Origin: Candidatus Poribacteria bacterium
Lineage (GTDB): Bacteria > Poribacteria > WGA-4E > PCPOR2b
Direction of reading: 5' to 3'
Length of the DNA stretch: 64,000 nt
Assembly: GCA_028819845.1 (NCBI GenBank)
Contig: JAPPKS010000027.1
Location: 418,744-482,743 of the forward strand
In this document: positions 1 through 7,359 of the stretch, piece after piece
Position numbering within the stretch: the stretch's first letter is position 1
Layout of the letters: each line of letters starts with the position of its first letter
Program-made: the position numbers and the translations under genes
Notes under the pieces: generated by a model
What the model saw: only the letters and a program-made list of their open reading frames with translations
Told to the model about the DNA's origin: nothing
Database searches by the model: none

Positions 1-364
1 CGCAAAAAGATTGTCTGAACTGTGACTTGTGGGACTAAATGATGGGCTATTTTTAGAGGATCAGGAAATCATCAGGTGGTCGCAAGATTTTTATGCTGAA
101 GACTATCGCCGAAGAGTTCTATCGCACTCCTTATACGGTCGCTCGATCTATTCGCTCAGTTGATCGTTGGGTTTCGCTGCATCTTGGAAAAATTTCAAAC
201 GCGTTCTCACCTCGACACGCATACAACGCATATACTCTCTTTCGTCATCACCGCTTAACCCAACCTACAAAAGCTGCGTTTAAAAAACCGAGTTTTGAAG
301 AAAAAAACTCGGTTTTAAATTAGGCTCGCGATTCGGAGATGGCTCCTACCGAAACTACAAGAGT
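1..364. other. Gene-free left edge of the window
   Basis: No convincing gene lies here. The first ~90 bases (a GTCTGAACTGTGA stretch, then AGGAAATCATCA) look like a decayed copy of the intergenic palindromic repeats that start with TCTGAA and are scattered through many FCB-type genomes; this comparison is from memory and weak. A clean hairpin follows at 284-316. The only open frame (93-323) runs through that hairpin and has no recognisable domain. Confidence 0.4.
284..316. repeat. Perfect 13-bp hairpin repeat, copy 1
   Basis: Arms AAAACCGAGTTTT (284-296) and AAAACTCGGTTTT (304-316) pair perfectly around a 7-base loop. The same core recurs at 63012-63043 beside another gene, so it is a dispersed element of this genome rather than a one-off terminator. 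It lies 48 bases past the stop codon of the minus-strand gene ending at 365 and could also terminate its transcript. Confidence 0.7.
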
Positions 365-1831
365 TTATTGCGAATCTTTGTTATCTAGGTTGGCGATGGC
401 TTCCAAATAAGCCTTGACTTGTTCCCGGTATTTTACGGGTATTTCATCTCTTTCTATGGCTTGCGCGTAGGCTTGTTGGGCGTGGAGATAGACTTCGCGG
501 TAGGGCATGTAGGTAGGCTCGCCTTGACCGGTGGGGTCTTCGTCAACGTAGACCTGCGTGAACGCCTGCGAGTCTGATGGGGTGGCTGTGAGTTCAAGGT
601 CGGTTAAGGAATTGTCCGATGGGGGATTGAGCGGCTGGGGCTTTGACCCACTCATCGTGTCTTGTGATTCCTCTGCATCCGAATCTTTGCCGGATCCGCT
701 TCCGCTGCCCGCAACGCCCGATGCTTTTCGATCCAACTCGATCCCGGCTAGCGCAATGTTACGGCGATTCGTCCTTATCTGTTGCAATAGCTCATCCAAC
801 TGGGCAATTTCGTCTGTACTTTGAAGCAATGCCTGCGCGATTCGCTGAAGCATTTCGGCACTCACCGCTTCTGTCTGAAGCTCCGCCAACTGATTCGTCA
901 GATTTTCCATCGCGGGGTTATCACCGAGACTTTGGGCAATCTTCTTCAGCAACGCCTCCAACTCCGCCCGTTGCCCGGGGGGAAGTCCATTCATCTGCGC
1001 CGCGAGTTTTTCTATGTCCGAGGCGATTTCGCCCGCGGTGTTGCCTTTGAAATGTTTGGATAACGTGTCCGCTTCGGAAATTGTCTTTGCAATACTAGTT
1101 ATTCCACTTTCAACCAGGCTTTTTTTGGCTCGGATTTCATCACGCAGTGCGCTCAACTCGGCTTGCGACCGATTGGCATCAATGTCACTATGGCGTAATT
1201 CACCGATGGTATCGCGTATTTTTCTGGCGAGTTCAGTATCGGGAAACGCGTTCAGCTCTGATTCGAGCGTTTCTGCCGCTTGATCTATGGCTGCAATCTC
1301 GGCTGCGGACAGCGGAGGAGGCGGTTCATACATTTGGGGAATCACAAAAGCGGAGGTGATGAGCAGGAGGGCGATCGGGGTCCACTTGAGCGACGGTGGG
1401 AAGGTGTACGGAAAGGACGCGGCAGGGACGATTGCCCGTGCAACATGAGCTGCATCTTTAATTTGCAAGGGGACAAAGTCATCGTCTGGCTTTCCGCGTT
1501 GGATGGCTTCAAAGGCGGTACTGAGGCGTTCCTTTAGATTTAGACGGGTGTCTACGGTGCGCGCAACGGCGAACAGGTTGGATTTTCGAAGCAGGCAAAG
1601 GCACAGCGCGGCGGCGAATCCGACGGCGAGGGGAAGCGGTGCAGCAAGACTGACTGGAATTGGCAGCGGGATGAGCCGATTGAGGATGAGCAGGATTCCG
1701 GCAAGGAGAAGCCCCCAGAACCCAAAACGCGCAAGATGGCTCAAGAACGAGTTCAAGTGCATACGCCGCCGAATTTCAACGAGGCGGCTTTCGATAATGT
1801 CCTCGGGTTGGTTTTGAATTGCAGTGCGCAT
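365..1831 (-). CDS. Membrane-anchored coiled-coil protein, DUF4175-like
   Basis: A 488-residue protein of uncertain function. Two hydrophobic segments near residues 35-52 and 58-82 and a third near 150-165 anchor it. A long, charged, heptad-like region (about 175-365) follows, then a Ser/Gly/Asp-rich linker, and a C-terminal block with a YREVYLHAQQAY and a KYREQVKAYLEAI stretch. This layout resembles the large helical membrane proteins found next to MoxR/DUF58 (Bat-type) genes, whose C-termini end in a similar Y-R-x-x-V-x-x-Y motif; that likeness is from memory, and no MoxR or DUF58 gene is visible here. A GGGGAT Shine-Dalgarno precedes the ATG. It starts 30 bases after the glycosyltransferase gene on the same strand, so the two are probably co-transcribed. 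Confidence 0.6.
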   Translation of the reverse strand: MRTAIQNQPEDIIESRLVEIRRRMHLNSFLSHLARFGFWGLLLAGILLILNRLIPLPIPVSLAAPLPLAVGFAAALCLCLLRKSNLFAVARTVDTRLNLKERLSTAFEAIQRGKPDDDFVPLQIKDAAHVARAIVPAASFPYTFPPSLKWTPIALLLITSAFVIPQMYEPPPPLSAAEIAAIDQAAETLESELNAFPDTELARKIRDTIGELRHSDIDANRSQAELSALRDEIRAKKSLVESGITSIAKTISEADTLSKHFKGNTAGEIASDIEKLAAQMNGLPPGQRAELEALLKKIAQSLGDNPAMENLTNQLAELQTEAVSAEMLQRIAQALLQSTDEIAQLDELLQQIRTNRRNIALAGIELDRKASGVAGSGSGSGKDSDAEESQDTMSGSKPQPLNPPSDNSLTDLELTATPSDSQAFTQVYVDEDPTGQGEPTYMPYREVYLHAQQAYAQAIERDEIPVKYREQVKAYLEAIANLDNKDSQ

Positions 1832-1861
1832 GACATCCCCTTTTTATCGTTGCCTTTGTCA

Positions 1862-2845
1862 TTAGCGATCTGCCGTAGACAGGTGTTTCTCCGCTGCTAA
1901 CAGCACGTCATTGACGGCAATCTCGTCCATACTGTTTCGTGCGATTATTGTATGTCGATTCCAAAACGGTCCCCACCGCGACGGATCTGACGACCCGAAC
2001 AATGCAATTGTCGGTGTTTTTACCGCGGTACTCATGTGCATCGGACCGGTGTCGTTGCTGATGAAAAGACGGCACCGCTGAATCACGGCACCCAGTTGCA
2101 TGGGTGTTGTGCCTGTGAGAACAATCGGTGAACAACCCATCATATCCGCCAATTCGTATGGGAGCGAACCTTCACGAGGTCCCCCGGTAATTATGATTTG
2201 TGCATTGTAGTCCCGATGGAGCAGATTTCCAATCTCCGCAAACCGCTCTTTTTGCCAGCGACGCGAAACGGAGCCTGTGCCCGGGTTAAGCCCAATTAGC
2301 GGGTGATTGGAGTCAATTCGGAATTTCGCGAGAAATCCGCCAGCCCATCGCTGCGCACAGTCATCCACGAACATCTCCGGTTCGCCGCTATCCGGCTGGA
2401 TGCCGATGCCGCGCACTACATCAAGATAGCGATTGGTTTCGTGCTGCGCGGTGTTATTGGGAACGGCGACATGCAGCAATCTTCCGCTGCAACAGTTGGT
2501 CTCGAAGCCGACTCGAAACGGGATGCGCGCAAGGAATATGTGCAGCACCAAGCGAAACGTGGGTTGTAAGACGACCGCCATCTGAAACGCCCGTTTCATT
2601 ATACCATAAACCAACTTAGGTACGCATATATCGTACGTAATGACCTCGTCGAGATACGGATTGGCAGAGACAAGCTGTTCTCGAGCCGGTGCGACCATAT
2701 AAGCGATGTGCGCGTTTGGGAAACGGATGCGCAGCGCCCGAATTACCGGCGTCGTCAGGATGGTCTCTCCAAGCGGGCCCATACGGAGAATCAAGATACG
2801 TTGAATGTGTTCGAGATCTATTTGCGCTTGCGGATTTGCGTTCAT
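1862..2845 (-). CDS. Glycosyltransferase family 9 (heptosyltransferase-like)
   Basis: Member of the ADP-heptose:LPS heptosyltransferase family (GT9), which adds sugars to lipopolysaccharide core or related glycans at the inner face of the cytoplasmic membrane. The N-terminal strand ILILRMGPLGETILTTP is the family signature. The C-terminal half has the nucleotide-sugar-binding NPGTGS and SNDTGPMH motifs and a LFGSSDPSRWGPF stretch. I chose the ATG at 2845 (327 residues); an in-frame TTG at 2866 would add seven residues, and neither has a clear ribosome binding site. The acceptor cannot be predicted. It is upstream of the coiled-coil membrane protein gene on the same strand. Confidence 0.85.
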   Translation of the reverse strand: MNANPQAQIDLEHIQRILILRMGPLGETILTTPVIRALRIRFPNAHIAYMVAPAREQLVSANPYLDEVITYDICVPKLVYGIMKRAFQMAVVLQPTFRLVLHIFLARIPFRVGFETNCCSGRLLHVAVPNNTAQHETNRYLDVVRGIGIQPDSGEPEMFVDDCAQRWAGGFLAKFRIDSNHPLIGLNPGTGSVSRRWQKERFAEIGNLLHRDYNAQIIITGGPREGSLPYELADMMGCSPIVLTGTTPMQLGAVIQRCRLFISNDTGPMHMSTAVKTPTIALFGSSDPSRWGPFWNRHTIIARNSMDEIAVNDVLLAAEKHLSTADR

Positions 2846-2955
2846 TATCGATTCAATCCGCGCCAAAGCTGTGGTTCAGCACTCAGTTGAGTGGGTTTTG
2901 AAGCTAAGGCACTCTTGGGTCAGGTTTGAAATTTGTTCCGAAGCCGATTTTTGTG

Positions 2956-2984
2956 TTGAGAAAATAAGAACCATTTGATATAAT
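2956..2984 (+). promoter_or_regulatory. Sigma-70-type promoter of rpsU
   Basis: TTGAGA (2956-2961), a 17-base spacer and a consensus TATAAT (2979-2984) point toward rpsU. The predicted start near 2991 leaves an untranslated leader of about 140 bases. Confidence 0.6.
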
Positions 2985-3059
2985 ATGGCATCTAATGTAG
3001 ACAACAAAATTTAAGCTTGGAATTTCGTGCTAGGTCGTCTGACAGCGCGGCTATTGAAT

Positions 3060-3093
3060 AGTACCATTCGCTGCGCTATTGCGCCTAGGTACT
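3060..3093 (+). promoter_or_regulatory. Structured rpsU leader element
   Basis: Within the long leader, AGTACC (3060-3065) pairs with GGTACT (3088-3093) and encloses an inner GCGC-TATT-GCGC hairpin (3073-3084). This could be a site for autogenous or stress control of S21. No known leader family is matched; the evidence is base pairing only. Confidence 0.25.
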
Positions 3094-3129
3094 GAAGGCT
3101 GAGTGTCGAAGGAAGGGTAGAACAAAAAT

Positions 3130-3327
3130 ATGATTCAAGTTACGGTTGGACCAGACGAAACATTTGACAGAGCCCTCGCCCGATTTAAAAAAATGTGTGG
3201 CAAGGCAGGTATTGTCACGGAAATCAAGAAGCGCAGCTTCTATGAAAAACCGAGCGAGAAACGGCGGCGGCTCGAATTGAAACGGCAGCGAAAACTCAAA
3301 TCCCGCAGCTATTATGACAATCGCTGA
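3130..3327 (+). CDS. rpsU: 30S ribosomal protein S21
   Basis: A 65-residue, very basic protein with the S21 pattern: an acidic/neutral N-terminus (VGPDETFDRALARFKK), then a central C-x-K-A-G-I segment and an Arg/Lys-rich tail (KRRRLELKRQRK). S21 sits on the 30S platform and helps initiation by base-pairing of the Shine-Dalgarno region. The length is normal. It stands alone, with its own promoter, a long leader and a terminator-like hairpin after the stop, so it is probably a single-gene transcript. Confidence 0.92.
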   Translation: MIQVTVGPDETFDRALARFKKMCGKAGIVTEIKKRSFYEKPSEKRRRLELKRQRKLKSRSYYDNR

Positions 3328-3416
3328 GCGGCAGTTCAAATACCGATGACTCACCCATTCGCTCGGTCGAAGGACTCAACGGACTGACGAAATCGTGTAA
3401 GTAAAATGGTTTATTG

Positions 3417-3503
3417 AAAGGCGTCTGCGTGGCAAGGCGTGTGCGGCTCTCAAAAAGGGAGCGCAGAAAATAATTCGCCGTGACAATCGTAGATGCCTTT
3501 TTT
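3417..3503 (+). terminator. Terminator-like compound hairpin after rpsU
   Basis: AAAGGCGTCT (3417-3426) pairs over ten positions (one G-U) with AGATGCCTTT (3491-3500), and a T-run to 3503 follows. A second hairpin, with GCTCTC paired to GGGAGC around an A5 loop (3446-3462), is nested inside. The long distance between the outer arms lowers the certainty. Confidence 0.4.
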
Positions 3504-3556
3504 ATTGGCGGCGATTCAGATTATGCGGCCGAAATCTTTCGCGTATAAACTTGCAG

Positions 3557-4177
3557 CTATTCCGCGGCCGCCGGAACTATGTTCTTCTGCTCAAGGAAGT
3601 CAAGCACCCGTTTTGTGCTTTCTGCGATGCTCTGTGCGTCCGTATTTAATGTGATTTCCGGATGAATTGGCGGTTCATAGGGAGCGCTGATTCCGGTAAA
3701 TTCCTTGATTTCACCGGCACGCGCGCGCTTGTACAGCCCTTTCGTGTCCCGTTCCTCACAGACCTCAATGGCACAATCGACAAAAATTTCAATGAACCGG
3801 CCTTCACTCACCAGCGCTCGTGCGTTATCCCGATCCGTGCGGTAGGGTGAAATGAAAGCTGTCATTACGATGACGCCGGCATCGACAAATAACCTGGAAA
3901 CTTCGCCGATGCGCCGGATATTTTCAGCCCGATCTTCGGGTGAAAAGCCGAGATTTTTGTTCAAGCCGTGGCGGACGTTATCACCATCAAGGACGTAGGT
4001 TAAATGTCCGCGCTGGTACAGTACATTTTCGACTTCAATGGCAAGTGTGGACTTTCCAGATCCGGAAAGCCCTGTGAACCAGAGCACGCACCCACTCTGA
4101 TCGAGAAGGTTTTCCCTGGCGTTCTGCGTGACAATACCTTCAAACCAGGTGACATTTGTTGCCTTTTGTTGAACCAT
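3557..4177 (-). CDS. cysC: Adenylylsulfate (APS) kinase
   Basis: Phosphorylates adenosine 5'-phosphosulfate to PAPS, the sulfate donor for sulfotransferases and for assimilatory reduction. The P-loop GLSGSGKST is at residues 36-44. The DGDNVRHGLNKNLGF block, the FISPYRTDRDNAR block and the GLYKRARAGEIKEFTGI segment are all typical. The 206 residues match the stand-alone enzyme. AAGGTGAG precedes the ATG. It follows the histidine kinase gene by 63 bases on the same strand. No sulfurylase (cysDN or sat) is in view, so whether the PAPS serves assimilation or sulfation of glycans cannot be told. Confidence 0.93.
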   Translation of the reverse strand: MVQQKATNVTWFEGIVTQNARENLLDQSGCVLWFTGLSGSGKSTLAIEVENVLYQRGHLTYVLDGDNVRHGLNKNLGFSPEDRAENIRRIGEVSRLFVDAGVIVMTAFISPYRTDRDNARALVSEGRFIEIFVDCAIEVCEERDTKGLYKRARAGEIKEFTGISAPYEPPIHPEITLNTDAQSIAESTKRVLDFLEQKNIVPAAAE

Positions 4178-4240
4178 AGATTTCTCACCTTAGCGGGCGC
4201 GGCCTCTTGGGCGGCTTACGAATTCGGCGGCCGCCCCGTC

Positions 4241-5662
4241 TCAATGCGGCTTTTCGCGCTCTTCCACGCCCTGTGTTTTGTTGTTTGTTAGCGGCATCCG
4301 CAAAGATACCGTAGTGCCGCTTCCAACGACACTCTTGAATTTTATGTCCCCGCCATGCTGCTCAAAAACCCGTTTCGCATTTACGAGTCCAAGCCCTGTG
4401 CCCTGGGGTTTCGTTGTGAAGAACGGCTCGAACAGCCGATTTAAATCTTCTGGCGGGATGCCGCCGCCTGTGTCCGCAACATCAATATGAACGTCGTCCG
4501 AGTCTCGCAACGTTACGATTGTGAGACTGCCGCCGTCAGGCATGGCATCCATGGCGTTCAACACGATGTTCATAAACGCCTGTTTAATCTTATCCAAATC
4601 GAACGAAACAGCGGGAAGGCGGGTGTCGAATCTTTTTTTCAATGCAATTTGATGGTGATTGAGGTTGGCTTCCATGAGGTTCAGCACCGCTTCCAAGGCT
4701 TGATTTAGGTTGTGTGGGGCGCGTTCAAGCGAAGCTGGACGCGCAAAATTCATAAAACCTTTGACAATAACATCAATCCGTTCAATCTCTTCCAAAATAT
4801 GCGCCACGGACTGCTGTTGTTTCTCCTTCGCTGGTTCCTGTTTTCGCGACAACATTTGGGTGACCATGCGCATTGATGAAAGCGGATTCCGGATTTCGTG
4901 CGCAAAAGATGCCGCCATTTTTCCCGCCGTAGCGAGACGTTCCGCACTTATCAGTTCAACTCGAGAATTCCTTAAATCGCGGGTCATCTGATTAAATGCG
5001 GTCGCCAAATCGCCAATCTCATCATGCGTCTTTACTTCACACTGCCCATCTAAATCACCCTCGGCAACCTGCTTTGTGAACCGTACCAGCGACTTGATTG
5101 GAGTTGCTAAATTTTTCCCAATAAAATGGCTGATGATTGCAACTAATAAGACGACAAGGCCTGTGATTCCCAACATCAACATCGTGGCGTGACGTTTTGC
5201 CGCGGCAATCTTGTCCATTGGACGCATCAAACAGTAAAGGCGATTATGCGGCAGCAAATAATAAATTGCTTTGTGCGGCATTCCGCCAACGGTCACATTC
5301 TGGATAACCAGGTCGGCGTCTGACTCCTGAATGAGTTTTCGGGCTTCGCGGAGTTTCATATTCACGGTTAAATTAGCCAATTCTTCATCTGACAATTCCT
5401 CCGGCAACGTTGTGGCGTTTAGGACATTATGCGAACTGAACACTATAACCTCTGCACCGTATGCTTCCTTAACCTTATTAGGATGGTCAATATAACCGGT
5501 GCCCACAATTACCTTTAACCATTCTCTAGTCTCCCGGCTAAATTGCTCATCGTAAATTCGATTGAACTGATTCATGGTTATGAGCGCTACACCGAAAACA
5601 ACGACGGCAGAGAACACCATGAAAGGCAAGATGATTTTGGTTTGGATGCTATATCGCCGCAT
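4241..5662 (-). CDS. Membrane sensor histidine kinase
   Basis: A 473-residue orphan two-component sensor. TM1 lies near residues 10-30, an extracytoplasmic sensing region of ~125 residues follows, then TM2 near 160-182, a HAMP linker (~183-235) and a HisKA domain whose phospho-accepting His is residue 255 in FAHEIRNPLSSM. The HATPase part has the N box (NIVLNAMDAM), the G1 box (DTGGGIP), the F box (FEPFFTTK) and the G2 box (GTGLGL). The sensing region has no named domain I can recognise. No response regulator is adjacent. The nearest regulator is the divergently transcribed ECF sigma factor gene. Confidence 0.92.
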   Translation of the reverse strand: MRRYSIQTKIILPFMVFSAVVVFGVALITMNQFNRIYDEQFSRETREWLKVIVGTGYIDHPNKVKEAYGAEVIVFSSHNVLNATTLPEELSDEELANLTVNMKLREARKLIQESDADLVIQNVTVGGMPHKAIYYLLPHNRLYCLMRPMDKIAAAKRHATMLMLGITGLVVLLVAIISHFIGKNLATPIKSLVRFTKQVAEGDLDGQCEVKTHDEIGDLATAFNQMTRDLRNSRVELISAERLATAGKMAASFAHEIRNPLSSMRMVTQMLSRKQEPAKEKQQQSVAHILEEIERIDVIVKGFMNFARPASLERAPHNLNQALEAVLNLMEANLNHHQIALKKRFDTRLPAVSFDLDKIKQAFMNIVLNAMDAMPDGGSLTIVTLRDSDDVHIDVADTGGGIPPEDLNRLFEPFFTTKPQGTGLGLVNAKRVFEQHGGDIKFKSVVGSGTTVSLRMPLTNNKTQGVEEREKPH

Positions 5663-5913
5663 GATATAGATGATTCAGTGGTGCGAGCCGCATTTCCGGA
5701 ACCTGCGCCGCAGAATATTGTAAGTCTTCCGAAGCTAAGCAGTTGCAGCTAATCAATCTTTAATTTTTTCGCCGTGGGAACACTAAATCAAAAGATATGG
5801 AACTAATTGAAGAGAGTGTAGTGTATAAACTTAAATACAGCGAAGCAGTGTGCGCGCCACAGTTTTATTGCGAGGTAAGCCGTGTCACATAATTCCTACG
5901 GGAGGAGACCGAA

Positions 5914-6555
5914 ATGGTTAATGAATTTGGCGGCATCCCATCAAATGAAATGAGAAATGCATCCATTAACGAAAGCGCACTAATCGACCGGTTTCAGAAG
6001 GGCGAGAAGGAAGTTTTCAACGAGCTAGTTTTGCGGTACCAAGGAAAAATATATAATGTCGTTTACAAATATGTCTCCAACCCTGAATCAGCGAACGATC
6101 TCTGCCAAGATATATTTATCAAAGCCTTTCAAGCGCTACCCCAGTTCAAGAAACAGGCGGCATTTTATAGCTGGCTTTATCGAATCGCGACCAATCAGTG
6201 CATAGATTTCATTCGCCAACAGAAACGTGTCCAGATATTGCCGATTGACACATCGCCGGCTGCTACCGATGAGGAGTGGACATTTAACGATTCCAATCCA
6301 CTGCCGCAGGACCAAGCGGTAACGAAAGAACTCGGACAGATTATCGGCAGAGCAGTCAGGCAACTTCCGCCCGGACAACAACGCGTCTTTAATCTCCGTT
6401 ATCAGGAGGGGCTGCAGCTAAAAGAAATCGCCGCCCGGTTGGACCGATCGGAAGGTACTATCAAGGCGCATTTGCACCACGCTCACCGCCGTCTTCAAAT
6501 GCCGCTCTTGCCCTACCTGAAAAACGAACAACTCGAGTGGGGGTTGAGTGTCTAG
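5914..6555 (+). CDS. ECF-type RNA polymerase sigma factor
   Basis: A 213-residue sigma-70 family protein of the ECF class. Region 2 (about residues 25-95) carries YQGKIYNVVYKYV, the DLCQDIFIKAF stretch and SWLYRIATNQCIDFIR. Region 4 (about 150-200) carries LPPGQQRVFNLRYQEG and the helix-turn-helix LKEIAARLDRSEGTIKAHL. Region 3 is absent, as expected. A strong GGGAGGAG Shine-Dalgarno supports the ATG. There is no adjacent anti-sigma gene with a zinc-binding HxxxCxxC domain, so its control is not visible here. It is divergent from the histidine kinase gene. Confidence 0.9.
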   Translation: MVNEFGGIPSNEMRNASINESALIDRFQKGEKEVFNELVLRYQGKIYNVVYKYVSNPESANDLCQDIFIKAFQALPQFKKQAAFYSWLYRIATNQCIDFIRQQKRVQILPIDTSPAATDEEWTFNDSNPLPQDQAVTKELGQIIGRAVRQLPPGQQRVFNLRYQEGLQLKEIAARLDRSEGTIKAHLHHAHRRLQMPLLPYLKNEQLEWGLSV

Positions 6556-6704
6556 CGGAAAAGAGATGAGGCTCGACCGTCTATTTTGCGCTCGCATCAT
6601 GTAGATTTACGCGTGCGGTTTCGCTTCTTATAAGCCCATCGGTATACTCCTTAACCACGTTGAAATTCAACGACGCCGGATGGCAGACCGACTTGGAAAC
6701 GCGC

Positions 6705-7049
6705 TCAACTAGACGTTAATGCGTCAACTGCTTCCGCTTCCGATTCGAAACGCTCCAGCACTGAAACCAACTTGGCAATTATCAATATGCTCTGCGCGCC
6801 CTCCGCAACATTGATAATACCGATACGCCCGCCTTTCCGCGACGCCGACAGATGAGAGCCGACCAAGGTTCCTAGACCGGTACTATCTAACATTGAAACG
6901 CCGGATAGATTGAACAACAGTTTCGGTTTTTCCGATTCCTCTATTGATTGGTCTATAGCTTGCTTGAGTTGATTGCTGTCGGCGCCGATAATCCTGCCAC
7001 TGAGGTCAAATACCGTAACGCCTTGACTTTCACGAACATTTATCTCCAT
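6705..7049 (-). CDS. STAS-domain anti-sigma-factor antagonist
   Basis: A 114-residue single STAS domain. The phosphorylation-site region LSGVSMLDSTGLGTLV fits the SpoIIAA/RsbV family, with the target Ser in MLDSTGLG. Such proteins release a sigma factor or other partner by binding an HPK-like anti-sigma kinase when they are not phosphorylated. I chose the inner ATG (7049), preceded by a GAGGAGAG Shine-Dalgarno, over the longer frame beginning at 7097. No RsbW-like kinase is adjacent, so the partner is unknown. Confidence 0.88.
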   Translation of the reverse strand: MEINVRESQGVTVFDLSGRIIGADSNQLKQAIDQSIEESEKPKLLFNLSGVSMLDSTGLGTLVGSHLSASRKGGRIGIINVAEGAQSILIIAKLVSVLERFESEAEAVDALTSS

Positions 7050-7265
7050 AGAATTCTCTCCTCTCGAATGATCTGCCAAAAAGCCATATAATTTCACAGG
7101 TCGCCTGAATTGTCAAGAGAAAAATGTAAACGGCGCAGTTACCTGATGCGCTAACAGTGGTTTTGTTCAAACTGTAACAGCGGCACAACCTGCGGCCGTG
7201 AAGTTCGGCGGATTTTGGTTAAAATGGACTTGATGTTGCATTTAAAGCCATGCAGAGCATTGCTC

Positions 7266-7294
7266 TTGACCGGATTCAAGAATAGTGCTATAAT
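7266..7294 (+). promoter_or_regulatory. Sigma-70-type promoter of the GH116 gene
   Basis: TTGACC (7266-7271), a 17-base spacer and TATAAT (7289-7294) lie 65 bases upstream of the GH116 start codon. The predicted transcription start is near 7301. Confidence 0.65.
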
Positions 7295-7359
7295 CGCCTC
7301 ATACTTAATCTAAGAAATAGCGCAATTTTATTGAACAAAGACGACCACGGGAGATAAGT

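Noticed and set aside
93-323. A 76-codon open frame at the left edge
   Set aside because: It reads through the hairpin repeat (284-316), which supplies its C-terminus, and has no recognisable domain; most likely not a gene.
5807-5836. A TTGAAG ... TTAAAT promoter for the ECF sigma gene
   Set aside because: The -10 match is weak and the nearer TATAAA is at an impossible spacing; too uncertain to list.
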